Source of the DNA: Bolinopsis microptera
Lineage: Eukaryota > Ctenophora > Tentaculata > Lobata > Bolinopsidae
DNA: 64,000 nucleotides
NCBI RefSeq assembly: GCF_026151205.1
Contig: NC_087080.1
Span: 12,819,837 to 12,883,836, forward strand
Direction: 5' to 3'
Below are positions 12,701-24,053 of the stretch, one piece after another. The notes beneath the pieces were generated by a model, which worked only from the letters and a program-made list of their open reading frames with translations, did no database searches and was not told the origin of the DNA. A program made the translations under genes and the position numbers. Within the stretch, counting starts at the first letter, position 1, and each line of letters starts with the position of its first letter.

Positions 12701-13741
12701 GGGAGGGAGGGGTGTTAGTGTCCTCTGGTTCCTGGATAAACCTGACTCTGGGGAGGGAGGTGTGTTAGTGTCCTCTGGTTCCTGGATAAACCTGATTCTG
12801 GGGAGGGAGGGGTGTTAGTGTCCTCTGGTTCCTGGATAAACCTGACTCTGGGGAGGGAGGGGTGTTATTGTCCTCTGGTTCCTGGATAAACCTGACTCTG
12901 CGGGGAAGGAGGGCCGGAGGGAGGGGTGTTAGCTTGTCAGGGGTAGGGTCCTTTAAGATAGACTGGTTGTTTTGTGACGGGTGATAGGTGGGAAGTGGGG
13001 TCGTTACTCGTACATTAGATCTATTTATGGAGATAGAGGTTATAAAGTTACAAACGGGTATTATGATGAATATTTGATTAATTAATTAATTATGCTAATT
13101 ATCTCACCTCTCGTAAGGTTCAATAAACCAGCCTGGTTGAGGTGTGGTAGAAGACTGTGACCTCTCCTCCTCCCCCATCATACTCGTACCACTTACAAAT
13201 CCTGGCATCTCACCACCTGAGTTATAGTAGAGAATAAACACAGCTCAGTCGTGTTTCAAGAAGAGGGATAGTAGAACAAGGAAAATAACTATAAAGCTAT
13301 AATTTGTGTAAAGTTAAAGTGCAACTTACTGGCTCGTATAGCGAAAGAACCCCCAATTTTGATGACGGTGGTACCTTGGAACAGCGCTGCATAGCAAATT
13401 GGCGTGGAGGCTGTATAATACAGGAAACCTGGGAATTTTATAATCATACCATTATCTTTCTTACTATTCACTTGTGTAACTAGTTACTTAGTCAACTGCT
13501 AGCGGTTTTGATGCATTAAAACTAACAAAAGTACAATTTGACCCAAAAGTGAAAAGTGTACCCAAAACCCTGATTTAAAAGGGCGGAGGTACAATCCCAG
13601 GGTAATGAATGAGAACCAACCTGTAATAGTCTCAGCAGAGTAAGTCTCGTGACATCGTCCGTGACACAATACCTCACACGGACTCGTACAGTCAACGTCA
13701 AAGTTCTTTGTGAAGTCCTCAAACGTTTGCCGGCAGGGAAC
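3769..13741 (-). CDS. GPI-anchored LCCL and seven-Ig-domain cell-surface protein
   Basis: Twenty exons with consistent phase: 13741-13621, 13428-13330, 13216-13108, 12049-11898, 11693-11534, 11431-11256, 11117-11023, 10793-10704, 10573-10395, 10267-10152, 9726-9606, 9134-9069, 8885-8693, 8526-8398, 8193-8061, 5219-5114, 4914-4826, 4559-4450, 4225-4104, 3901-3769. They give 832 residues without the missing first exon. Exons 1-3 resemble an LCCL domain (PCEVLCHGRC, then PICYAALFQG). Seven Ig domains follow, each with Cys, Trp and a second Cys, for example IRCTASG...VTWFKDG...GDYTCVA. Introns usually split each Ig domain. The last exon ends in a Ser/Asn/Gly stretch and a hydrophobic tail (GLIFALPVLFLWLLFV) followed directly by a stop, typical of a GPI signal rather than a receptor with a cytoplasmic tail. 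A role in adhesion or recognition at the cell surface is inference. The signal-peptide exon is not securely found. Confidence 0.88.
6437..6478. promoter_or_regulatory. Tandem CRE-like TGACGTAA motifs
   Basis: The motif TGACGTAAGCCTCA occurs in tandem and is followed by a decayed third copy (TGACTTGCG). It resembles CRE/ATF sites and lies about 470 bp upstream of the ATG of the nested coiled-coil gene. Any regulatory link is inference from position alone. Confidence 0.3.
6949..7654 (+). CDS. Coiled-coil protein gene nested in an intron of the LCCL/Ig gene
   Basis: Three exons on the plus strand: 6949-7062 (38 codons, donor GTAGGA), 7216-7326 (37 codons, donor GTAAGG), and 7484 to the stop at 7652-7654. 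All junctions are phase 0 and the acceptors are CAG. The product, about 132 residues, is rich in Lys, Glu, Arg and Leu with heptad-like spacing, so a long coiled coil is likely; no catalytic domain is visible. A possible donor at 7635 (GATG/GTAATA) means the last exon could splice onward instead of ending at 7654. The whole unit lies inside the 2.8-kb intron between 8061 and 5219 of the opposite-strand gene. I do not recognise the family. Confidence 0.55.
7981..8036. repeat. GTGAAA hexanucleotide tandem repeat
   Basis: About nine tandem copies of GTGAAA with one variant unit, lying just downstream of the minus-strand exon that ends at 8061, within the following intron. The purine strand is the plus strand. 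Confidence 0.85.
12021..12930. repeat. Minisatellite copying a splice acceptor and exon start
   Basis: About 18 tandem copies of a 49-51 bp unit. Read on the minus strand, each unit contains a pyrimidine-rich tract, CAG, then AGTCAGGTTTATCCAGGAAC and the following bases up to GGACAC. The last unit is the real acceptor and first codons of the Ig exon starting at 12049, so the array is an amplified intron/exon junction. Variant units (for example GCGGAAAGGG and TTTCTGG) recur at intervals, suggesting later multi-unit duplications. Plus-strand frames through the array are periodic artefacts. Confidence 0.92.
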
Positions 13742-15410
13742 CTGGGGTTTGCAGGTTTAGAGAGGAGTTTAGAGAATCGGTTTAGAGACTTTTAGAGAAT
13801 GTTTGGAGATTCAGTCCGGATACTGGATATGATGAGACACGGGGTAATTTATCTTTGTAATTTACGAAGCATTCAATTATCTCGGCTAATGGGCTTCTTA
13901 TGCTGAAGTAAATGCGCTGAAATCTCCAAAATGTTATCCTTGTCATCAAAAGGTGCAGATATGAATAATAATTGTCATACTCTGCTCGAAATGAATCCAA
14001 ATGATTCACCTTGCAAACCAAAAAGAAGCACACTTCAAAATCAAATAAAAAAGATAAGAAAAAATAAAGATGCAAAGAAGTTCAGTTCAAAAATAGTAGA
14101 GAGAAATGCACTCGTTCACTAAAATTTAAATTAGATTAATCAAAGTAGGAATAAAAATTCAAGGCAAGTTAACTCAATAAATCTATACTTATTACGTTTA
14201 TTTCCCTATCAGTGTTGGATTCCTGCCAAGAAAGTTATTTAAAATTATCCAAAAAGGTGTAAACTAAAGAATGAATAAAATCTAAAAACAGCACATATCT
14301 ATTTTTCATAATTTTGAACACCTGAAGCCAAAGTGCACCCGATTATACCTGAATGAAAGCCTGGGAAAGGGTGGTTGGGAAAAGTAGAACAACCAAAGGG
14401 AAGGTTATCAGAGCTCGCCACATCTATCTTTTATCTGAGTCAATATCTCTGTTTATCTGAACCGGTCTGATTCCTCTTCTTCTCTGATCATGTATCTGTG
14501 GAACATTTTACTGTATCAGTGTTCATAGGAACAACTGAAGACTTGTCACTGTATGCTTATACTATGCCATCTCAGGGGCCTCAATGGAAAGAGAGGCAAT
14601 CCCTCGGCAGTCAGCAGTTTCCTCTACACTGCAGATCAGTACATTGTGTACATAAACAATAAACATAGTGTATTGTAAAGGCATATCACTAATATGATAG
14701 TATCCATAGGGGATTCATTTCTACGACAAAAGCAAATCAAACGTTAAAAAAATAACACCCGTTCATTGTTCAAGGACAATACGGCTCAGTTAATTTCTCA
14801 AGAAAACTCGAAAATTATCCAACCACCCAGCTCTAAACCCCAACTTGGAATTAAGAACGGTAGAAAAACCATCTATTTCAGAAAGAGGAAACGTATGAAG
14901 CACCCTGAAAATAGTCTGCGACAAAATGAGCACCGCTCCAAAAATTAAAATAGTTTTTAACGAATTAAAATAGAGTAGTGATTTGAGATTAAGATGGAGA
15001 CGATTTGATGCAAGCAGAGCTGTAAAACAATTACTGGAGTTAAAGCACCACTGGGATCGACACCAGAAAAACCACGTGGCCTACCACGTGCGTTGTTACG
15101 GTAACGCAGAATCGCACCACATGACAACCCACGTGACAGAAAGTGCACAGCGGTAGATAATACTGGTAACGATCGATAGCATGATGGGATATTAATTGGT
15201 TTGCAGTAGAGTTTCCTATCGAATTTATGAGAGAAAACCAATGGTTAGCTCGGTAGACTCACACCCTGTTTTCCGTGTATGGAATGTTGCAATCAATCAC
15301 AGTACCAGTCATTGCTCCCATATCTGGGTATTCGCTCAATTAACCACCTCGATTATTATAATGCTCATAAAAACAAAGGTTTATAATCTGGAATTAGATC
15401 TGGCTCCTAC

Positions 15411-15482
15411 ATCCCCGGTCCCTCTGACAAGTAGAGCCCAGCCCAGCAGGATCAAGAAGTTAACGGGTGTTATAAGCGGGCA
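15411..15482 (-). CDS. Possible signal-peptide exon of the LCCL/Ig gene
   Basis: On the minus strand a frame encodes a hydrophobic stretch (VNFLILLGWALLV) then RGTGD, followed by a GTAGGA donor in phase 0, the phase needed to join the first LCCL exon at 13741. This looks like a secretion signal in the right place. The problem is the start: the only nearby ATG (about 15482) is one base out of frame and runs into a stop. Either there is an indel, an upstream exon supplies the start, or the match is coincidental. The intron would be about 1.7 kb. Confidence 0.3.
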
Positions 15483-18400
15483 TTTGCGGCTTCTAGCTGT
15501 CCTCCCCCTCCCGTGACATTTCCACCCGCACCAAGGGCACCCTGCTCCCTTCGGATTGGGTGGTAACGGTCACGTGATGACAGTTCTTAAAGCTGATTGG
15601 ATGGAGCGTGAAATATCGGCGGATCTGAATTGCACCCGAATCAGTAAGCAATAAATCGGCTGTCTCGAAATCTAGAGAAGTGGCTTAAAGAGCGAAGTTA
15701 GTGGATTCAGTGTATTGCGCCGATCAAACGAGGATTGAGGCAATCTCAGACATGAAATTAGCATGGAGTTCGGGGATCCAGGAAAATATAAGTTTGCAGC
15801 AGTGTGTCGTATGTTATATCGTATGTTGTATCGACCAATTAGGATCCCAGACGTTTGGTCGGACGGGAACTGGGATATTCCTCCACTGACTCATTTAGAG
15901 TTAAAGACGGGTAATAACCTGTACTCTGACGGGAATTCCAGCGGTTGTAGCAAACCAATTAGTATATACTGTTTTCTAAAACGAGCAGTGTCTGTAAAAT
16001 CGACTTGATTCCTTACTGGCATCCCTTAATCCTTGGAGTTGAGGAATCTTGAAAGCTTGTTAAACGGAGGTTTATAACCGACTGAGCACTAATCCTTGAT
16101 GTTGATTACTATCATTCTATTGGTTAGAGTGCAGACTGTGGATCAGTACAAGTATTCTATTATAGAGACCGGTAATTCCCTACTAAATATTACCCAACCC
16201 ATTTTATATTCATAATCGAACCAACTACATGTAAATTTAATTATTGATGGAGTAACTAACTGACCAGACCAATCGATCAAATCTCCGTCGGCGAGTTAAC
16301 AATGATTAATACACTTAACTATTTGCATATAATCGGGAAAGATTGAACCGCTTAAAATTTGCCGAGATTTAACAAATCCTCTAAGCATCTAGAAAAGTGT
16401 TTGGAGAACGAAACATATATAAAACGAGATACGTATTTTCCAGTTTTCTTAAAATGTAAGGATGAAATCGTAAGTTAATGCATTTCTTTGGTCTTTAATT
16501 TTCTTAATATTTTAGCATTGTGAGTTTCAGTTGATGGCATAATATATTCAATAGTTAATTTAAGTATAATTTATTAAAAATCAGATGACATACGCGTTAG
16601 ATAGTGAGCAGATAAGCGAATAAAACTATAAAACAAATGCTCAAGTAACACTATAGCCCTAATAAAATCTACATAGCCATCTTTACTTCCATTAATAAAA
16701 GCTGTCAATATTGGACACTACTTAACTGTCATAATACAGTCTTGGCAACAAATCTATTGAATTTATTGAGGTGGTGCGTTATCTGGTGGCTACTATGCAG
16801 TTTACACCTGGTACTGGCAGGCAATTACAAAACGGATCACTCTGATCATATCCAGGATATTCCAAGGGGCAATGACGACTAAATAACAAGAACTTTCTTG
16901 TCATTTTTCTTATTAAAGTATTAACGTCGGCGAAAGCTTTTACAAATTTTAATGACCTCTAATTACAGCTAATAAGTGACTAGTGACTTAGCGACTAATG
17001 ACTAGTCTCGACAGGGAGAACACCAATTTTTAGCTTCTTTTATCTAGTTTCAAGTTCAAGAGAATATTTACTGCAGTCTCACTCTCCATTTAATTAATCA
17101 TGGTATTCTAAACATCTAATCAAAACTTACTCAGTTGTGGACACTGATTTATTAAACATTTTCAGTTCTGTGCCAGATTTCTTCTTTGGCTACCATCCCG
17201 TCCATTAGTTTAGAGTGAAAGTGCGTGACCCTTATAGTGATTCTCCTTTCTAATTAAATCAATAAGATTTTTCACGGCACATGCCAGACATCGGTACTAA
17301 TGGTAGATTTCTGTGGACTGCGGTAGTTTTAGACCAAATAACGTAGCGGTTGCGGTAACTGTTGTGATCGCCTCTCTAAATTTATCGCTGAAATTCGCTT
17401 TAACTGCAGTTAACAATATAAATAACTTACTCACTTCAATAAAAAGAGCAGTGTCAAATTGAAAATAAATCGTGGGTGGTTGTAAATGTTTAAGATGTAA
17501 AAAAGTACTCTGTTAAAAACGAGGAGAAGATTAAGATAATGGACGCCTCGCGGCCACATGACCCGATTAAAAATATTCGACATTGCACCAAGAATCAATT
17601 GTTAAAAACGTAAAAAAGCAGCTGAACGAAGAAGTTATTTGACAGGAAATGACGAATCAGTATATCTCACGAATAAAATCTGTCAAAATCAAAACAGAAA
17701 TCAAACATCCACTCTTCACACGAAGATAATAACGTACGGGACGATTTGCAGAACCACATGCAGCCATTAACTAATTATGTAATTGTATAATGGGATAATG
17801 GGGAAGATGAGCTAACGGGATCTCTTAATTACAGAGACAGGAACAGGGAATATGGTCAAATAGCTGCCTGGTTCCGGGATGGTCACCGAGCTTGGTTCAC
17901 AAGTGCCAGTCAGGTGACGTGGACATCATTATACGTTTGGAGCTGCACAATTTCAACAGTCAACTTTGAGAGTTTGAGCCTATTTACAATGCTGTAAACG
18001 TTTTAGCTGAGACAGAATCGTGTAGAGATGACGCTCGGCCGCCGGAAATCAAGCAGGATTAAGATTTAGATAAGGTTATTTTAATCATACTAATGATCCG
18101 GGAAAGACTTTGTTGCGATTAAAATTAAAAAGTGCTTTATACCGAGCATGGCTAAATGTACTCTGTGTAGGTTGGAGTACGCCTAAAACAAGATATAAAC
18201 GACACAAAACAGAATGTGCCGCCCTAGTGGCCCTTTGTCCAGTAAATTACCTTACAGCAGACCAACCAATCCTACTCCACATAAACCCCCCCAGCCAACG
18301 GAATTCCAGTACACAGGGACGACAGCCAATCAGATGACGGTAAATTTGGCGGGTAGCCAATTAAATAAGGTGCAAAGACACGTGGCAGGAAGTCAAATGG

Positions 18401-18831
18401 TGCATGCAGTAGCGTTAAGTTTTACACTTGTAGTTCCAATTATATTCTTTTTGAAAACTCTATTCACAACGTTGAATAAAGAAATTGAAATTGCAAAAAA
18501 TAACCAGGCTAGGTCTAAGTATGAAATATTGTATTTTTGGGAAATTGTTTGAAAGTAAATTATCAAAACATGTCAACTTTGGACAGATCTAAGTGAAACT
18601 AACCGAATTGATAGGGTAATGTTGACCCCAAGTTTTACTAATAGTGCCTTTTTGTAAAGCATTTCCGGACCCTCCATTCTCCTGACATTGTTAACTGCAG
18701 GACACCCTGAAAAAGAGTAGGCCGTTAATCGCACGTGTGCCATTCACTTAACTTTTATTGGTTGTTGTGAGACACGTGATCTAGACACAGCTCTCCGATT
18801 GCTGGGTTGGAGAAATATTAGGGCTGGTGTC

Positions 18832-18845
18832 GTTACCATGGTAAC
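18832..18845. promoter_or_regulatory. RFX X-box (perfect palindrome)
   Basis: GTTACCATGGTAAC fits the RFX-factor X-box consensus GTHNYYATRRNAAC at every position and is a perfect inverted repeat. X-boxes commonly sit upstream of ciliary genes in animals. No obvious gene start lies beside this one, so its target is unknown. Confidence 0.4.
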
Positions 18846-19971
18846 GACATGTCCATGACACATTTGGCAGGCTCGTGTCTGAATGATGACAGAGTGAGTG
18901 AGCATGTGCCAAACTTACATTCTTCCTAAACTGACATTCTTCTCAGACTGGAATTGTCCTTAAACTGGAATTGTCCTTAAACTGACATGTACTTTTTTCT
19001 TTTTTTGAACTTATTTTTTGAAACTGTCATTAAATCTGTATGGTTGACCTCCAGCTGGCCGTCTTTGAAATTACAGATAATTGACAATATCCAGGGGCTG
19101 TAGAAAATTCTGCTCGACAATACCCCGGTGAAATATTTAAATTGGTCCTAAAATGGCTGGTCCAGATCCAGTCTTAACCTTAAATTGGACACAGCTTAGT
19201 TCTTAACTTCCGGAGAAAGCTTTGATCAAAGGAAAATCCTGAAAATGTCCAACCGGTAGGGCATTTTCAGATATCAGCTTTTCTTTATCCAAATTTCACT
19301 GTTTTTACTGAATTTTTCTTCAATGACCAATTAGTGAGTTCGCTATGGATGGCACAAGACACGATTGGGGTACTGAAGGCTAGATTACGCCCTCGGTGAC
19401 TTGCCATTAGGATCATTGTGCTAAGAGAATACATACTATAATTTAACTAATACTATTGCAGTTACGCTAACTCTTGCTAAACTTACCAAGCCTATTTGTC
19501 CTTGTTCTTCTCATTCGGGATTACAAACAGACTAAGTCATCTTTATATTCAACAGGTTGAAAAGAAAAGAACAAAAAGCACCGTTTAGGGCACCACGAGT
19601 ATTACTATTAGCTGGGCTGTTGCGAGCTTAGCGTATTTATTCAAGGTACCAAGTGAGCCTAGTCGTATAATAGTCGTTAGCCATAGGAAGATCGATTAAC
19701 TCCAAGTAGAATTATAAAAGAACGCGAGGACTGAGACAGTATTTTTATGATTATTTTTCAGACCTATCATCTTTTCGTAGACGAGACAGTGGAAGTGGTG
19801 TGTTGTTCCGTGCAAAATGCAAATGATTGCACTCACATCCACCTACTGACCTGCCTTAGAAATTCACATTCTTCTAATTATGAAAAAGCGGCTTATGAAT
19901 TGTTGTTCTAAGTTACAGTTTTCTCTAAATATGCAGTAGAGTTGTTATACAGGGAAGTTAGTAATTAACTG

Positions 19972-20530
19972 ACTGGACCAAATTATATTAACAAGAATTT
20001 ACCGTCTTCGCAAAAACCATATTCTGTGAATCTGTGTAAAACATCTCAGTTCACTATTTCCTAACAGTAACAGCACTGTGTGTTCCTTTGTCCAGGTGGG
20101 CCTAATCGGTCTTCATTACTGCACTCGGCAAATGTCAGCCTCTTCCACGAGAAATCGTAATAGCTCGCGGGGTATAGGAGGGACGCTGATTGGAGGATCT
20201 CTGGAAGAGGCGATCAAGATTCTCGACAGCTCGGTTCTGATCACATAATGGGCCGAATGTAGTGAATAGAATGACGCTGTTATACATACTTATATAGGAA
20301 ACGATTAAAACTCATATAGAATCTCTTGTGCGCTCCTTTACTTGCGCTATTTCCTAATAGCACTGATTATTTGTCAGAACCATCATCCTTTCGTAGACGA
20401 GACAGTGAAGGTGCAGCTAACTCAACAACTGTGTGTTCCTTTGTCAAGTTAACTAGTTAACGTTAAACAGATTCACAGAATATGGTTTTTGCGAAGATGA
20501 TAAATTCTCGGTAATAAAATTTGGTCCAGT
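19972..20530. mobile_element. Palindromic MITE-like element
   Basis: The left end from ACTGGACCAAATT through the stretch containing CGCAAAAACCATATTCTGTG is repeated in inverted orientation at the right end (about 20465-20530), giving arms of about 65 bp around an interior of about 430 bp. The interior also carries two related TTTCGTAGACGAGACAGTG modules, one just outside at 19773 and one at 20391. Target duplications are not clear. No coding capacity. Confidence 0.6.
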
Positions 20531-20588
20531 TATAGAATTTAAAAATTCACCAGTCTAGTGGGATCATTATTTTAAGTATGTTGCCTGG

Positions 20589-21560
20589 GCAATTCAGTAG
20601 TGTGGCATAACACGGTTAACGCACGGTTAAGGCACGGTTAAAGCACAGTTAAGGCACGGTTAAGGCACGGTTAAGGCACGGTTAAGGCACAAGGGTTACA
20701 TAAGGCACGGTTCTTAAGGCACGGTTAACGCACGGTTAACGCACGGTTAAGGCACAAACTGCCCAAAAGCAACCATTATGGTCGCTTAAGGCACGGTTAA
20801 CACACGGTTAACGCACAGTTGGGGAAATATAACATATAAACATACAAGTGGTTAACTAATGCACGGTTAAGGCACGGCTAGGGAACAAGGGTTACATAAG
20901 GCAAGGTTGAGACACGGTCACTTAAGGCACGGTTAACGCACAGTTAAGGCACGGTTAAGGCACAAACTGCCCAAAAGCAACCATTGTGGTCGCCTAGGGC
21001 ACGGTTAACGCCCGGTTGGGGAAATATAACCTATAAACATACAAGTGGTTAACTAAGGCACATGATCTGAATGTGACGATCTGTAAATTTTACAGTGCGA
21101 CTCCCGCTATGAATAAATTTTCTAATTGTAAAGCAGCAGCCCTGCTTCGTTTGACCGTCGTATATTTGAAATCCTTATCTCGATTAATGATCTCTTCAAG
21201 TAACAAGGCTCTTCAAATTAAGTTAACATCTCCTAGAGCTCACACCTGTTTATTTGAGCGAGGTGATCTACACAACCTACTTCGCAGTCATGTATCAGAT
21301 CAGATCACCCAACCTTGCTGCGTGCTGACACCACCCGCACACAAATTTACAGATTGTCACATTCAGATCATGTGCCTTAGTTAACCACTTGTATGTTTAT
21401 AGGTTATATTTCCCCAACCGGGCGTTAACCGTGCCCAAGGCGACCACAATGGTTGCTTTTGGGCAGTTTGTGCCTTAACCGTGCCTTAACCGTGCCTTAA
21501 CTGTGCTTTAACCGTGCCTTAACCGTGCGTTAACCGTGTTATGCCACACTACTGAATTGC
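20589..21560. mobile_element. Foldback element with GGCACGGTTAA repeats
   Basis: The left end GCAATTCAGTAGTGTGGCAT and the right end are inverted copies. The inverted homology continues through arrays of GGCACGGTTAA-type units, a module containing AAACATACAAGTGGTTAACT, and an inner segment matching TGATCTGAATGTGACGATCT near 21066 with its inverse near 21350. The left arm (about 500 bp) is longer than the right (about 220 bp) because of extra satellite units. A central loop of about 240 bp has a short frame without recognisable domains. This is the structure of a foldback transposon. Confidence 0.7.
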
Positions 21561-21748
21561 TGTATTTTGTGAGCATGATATTATTAAATCGTTAAATAAT
21601 CTATATCTGCACAATTCAGATCACGATCCCTCACCTTTATTCTTTTATTGCATGGCGTATACCATGTACTGCAAAGCTCTCCTGCCGGGTTTTCTGGAAA
21701 CCTATCTTATTCTCGGTCCCCGTTCACTTTATCTATAGACACTAATCG

Positions 21749-21945
21749 TTGTGATGTGCTGATGTTTTATTCATATTTCCCCAGCCAGGCTGCCCCTGTA
21801 CATGATTACTCCATCACAAACACAATACAAATGCAGATTATTCCTTCCCCTCTAACCTTTGTCCCTCTCTCTATCTAATGATCAATCCCCAATCACTATG
21901 TTCTGCTGCTCCGACATTGCCTCTCTGTAGTCTTATATAATACAT
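21749..21945 (+). repeat. 200-bp repeat R1 upstream of secreted gene A
   Basis: A segment containing TGTGATGTGCTGATGT, a CACAAA...ACAAATGCAGATT stretch, TAATGATCAATCCCCAA and GACATTGCCTCTCTGTAG. Close copies occur at about 23063-23250 and 23938-24053 continuing at 24600. The three copies accompany the two tandem secreted-protein genes and probably spread with their duplication. Confidence 0.7.
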
Positions 21946-22091
21946 ATACCTACTACCTCATCTTGGTTGCTCGGAGTCGATCCCCCGTTCATTTTATTTT
22001 ATAGTTCTAGATTTTTGTCGTTTATGTTTATCTGATCTCGATCGTATTAGGGAGCCCCCCCCCCCCCCTTCAGCATTTTAAACCCCCCCCC

Positions 22092-22237
22092 CTCATCTGC
22101 TGATGTAATATATAAACGCTCCCTTATAATAAATTACCTACGTTAACGTATTTGAATTGAAATCTAGAAACTTATTTTTGTACAAAGTTAATCAAACCCT
22201 AAAACATAATGTCTTACAGCTAGAATAACTTATCCTC
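22092..22237 (+). other. Upstream sequence shared by both secreted genes
   Basis: The bases before the ATG (AGTTAATCAAACCCTAA, then TACAGCTAGAATAACTT and CCTCATGG) match those before 24844 with small changes. The duplication therefore included the 5' untranslated region and probably the promoter. Two poly-C runs lie just upstream. Confidence 0.6.
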
Positions 22238-22953
22238 ATGGTTACATTTCTACTAAAATCCTTGTTTCTCGTCTACATTCTGGTGCAACTTTCATTATGT
22301 GTCACAGTTCAACCCTCGACAGCCTTTCCAAAATCAACTCCACAGATTTGGCCAGTCTCTTCAAACAAAGTGGCTATAACAGTCCAGTGTCCCAGCCACA
22401 TTGTGAAACTTGCACCTCTTTTCCAAGGTGAAAGTGAACAAGGGGCCTTGGAATTGCGCGGCAAAGATGGACAAATATCTGTCTTTTGTAAAGATGCTGG
22501 TGATAAAAACTATTATGGTGGAGAGAGACGGATGCACCCAGCTGGTAACAGGGGACCGTGCTACACTGGGGAGAGTGAGACTCTTATCATAGAGTGGACG
22601 GAAGTAGGGGTGAAGGTGTTGAGAGGTGATGAGGTGATATTGAGTCAGGAATGGGGAGCAACTGATGGACACTGTCCAAAGGAACCTGTTTTTTGGAGGA
22701 TACAGAATTATGGAACTACGGTTGTCTCTGGAGAAAGCATCCTTGGTACTTTAGCCTCAGCTTTATTAAGAAAGTTCTTGCCAAATTCTTGCCACGTGTT
22801 TAAATAATCCTATTGTTAAGAGCCTTTAAAAAGAAAACCCAAACATTATTATTTCAGACCCTTGTGAAGGCGGGATGTATCGAGATGACTCTATGATAAA
22901 CTGTGCTAAATGTGCCCTAGGAGAGGAACCCAACACCGACAAAACTGACTGTG
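22238..22953 (+). CDS. Secreted protein A, first of two tandem paralogues
   Basis: Exon 1 opens at the ATG at 22238 with a hydrophobic signal peptide (residues about 1-22, LLKSLFLVYILVQLSLCVTV) and encodes a Cys-containing beta-rich region. The part with IIEWTEVGVKVLRGDEVILS and FWRIQNYGTT resembles the Methyltransf_FA/DUF3421-type extracellular fold; this is a weak family call. Read through, the frame stops at 22807 (189 residues). A phase-1 donor at 22745 (CTTG/GTACTT) would splice to the 96-bp exon 22858-22953, encoding PCEGGMYRDD...CAKCALGEE, and both forms may exist. Unlike paralogue B, no third exon is found before the next gene. Likely extracellular; function unknown. Confidence 0.7.
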
Positions 22954-24053
22954 GTAAGATATCTTTGTACCGTTTTTGCCACGTTTAGAACCCCAGTTAC
23001 ATCCAGGAATACTAGAAAACTGCCGCGCCAATTCAATGTGTGAAGGACGCACGGTCCTCGTTGTGATGTGCTGATGTAGTTATTCATATCTCCAGGCTGC
23101 CCTGTATGATTAGTGACTAATTACTTCATCACAAACAAATACAAATGCAGATTAATCCTTCCCTCTAACCTTTGTCCCTCTCTATATCTAATGATCAATC
23201 CCCAACCACTTTGTGCTGCTTCTCCGACATTGCCTCTCTGTAGTCTTATAAAATAAACATTCCTGCTATCTCAGCTTGGTCTCTCTCTTGCTCGCTCGGT
23301 CAATTCAAATCACAATGTTTACTCTGTTTCCAATACACTTACACCTCATAGCATTACCGCCAATGTTTGGTGAGTCCCCAAACAATATCAGGATGTTTCT
23401 CAATCACTACAATAACCGCCAATAAACATTAGCCACAGTCATCCTGTAACAATAGAAACTTCTTCACCTCCTGATGGTGTTGCTATCTCTTGTCATAGTA
23501 TTGTATACTTGTTCTGATATCTAACATCTACAAAGCTGCCATATAGCCTGACTGACAATTTTCTCGACTGACTGACAATGTTTCTTCTTTTCCCCATTTA
23601 GAATACAAAGTTTAGTACATTTTAGCTTATGATTAATATTATATTTTTACCTATAGTTTACCTAGATTGTCGCTTCAGTCCTGATGCCAGGCAGCCGATT
23701 TCTTTTCCTTTTCTGTACTTATTGTTGTTATGAGCTAATGTTGGTTAAGAATTCCCCTACGAGGCTGCCCTTGTGAACCACTAGGTCCCTTTACCTCCCG
23801 TATGTGTAGTTGTTGCTCCAAGGTTAACCTTATAGTATGATTTATGTTGATCTTGATCGTATTATATGTAGTATTACCCAAGACAACGTGATTATGTTGG
23901 TTATTTATGCCTACCCGCCAGGTTGCCGTCTGGATAATCATGCCATCACAATACAAATGCAGATTCCTTCCCCTCTAACCTTTGTCCGTCTCTCTATCTA
24001 ATGATCAATCCCCAATCACTTTGTTCTACTGCTCCGACATTGCCTCTCTGTAG

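Larger units (their letters stand above)
13742..19970. other. Gene-poor region
   Basis: Apart from the candidate signal-peptide exon near 15.4 kb and an X-box near 18.8 kb I see no supported gene. Frames are short and lack recognisable domains. CACGTG hexamers are noticeably frequent around 15.07, 15.13, 15.56, 18.38, 18.73 and 18.77 kb. Confidence 0.5.

Noticed and set aside
13108-13216. Frameshift in the Ig-gene exon (frame ending in an early stop)
   Set aside because: The reading with phases taken from both neighbouring exons is open throughout; the stop appears only in the wrong frame.
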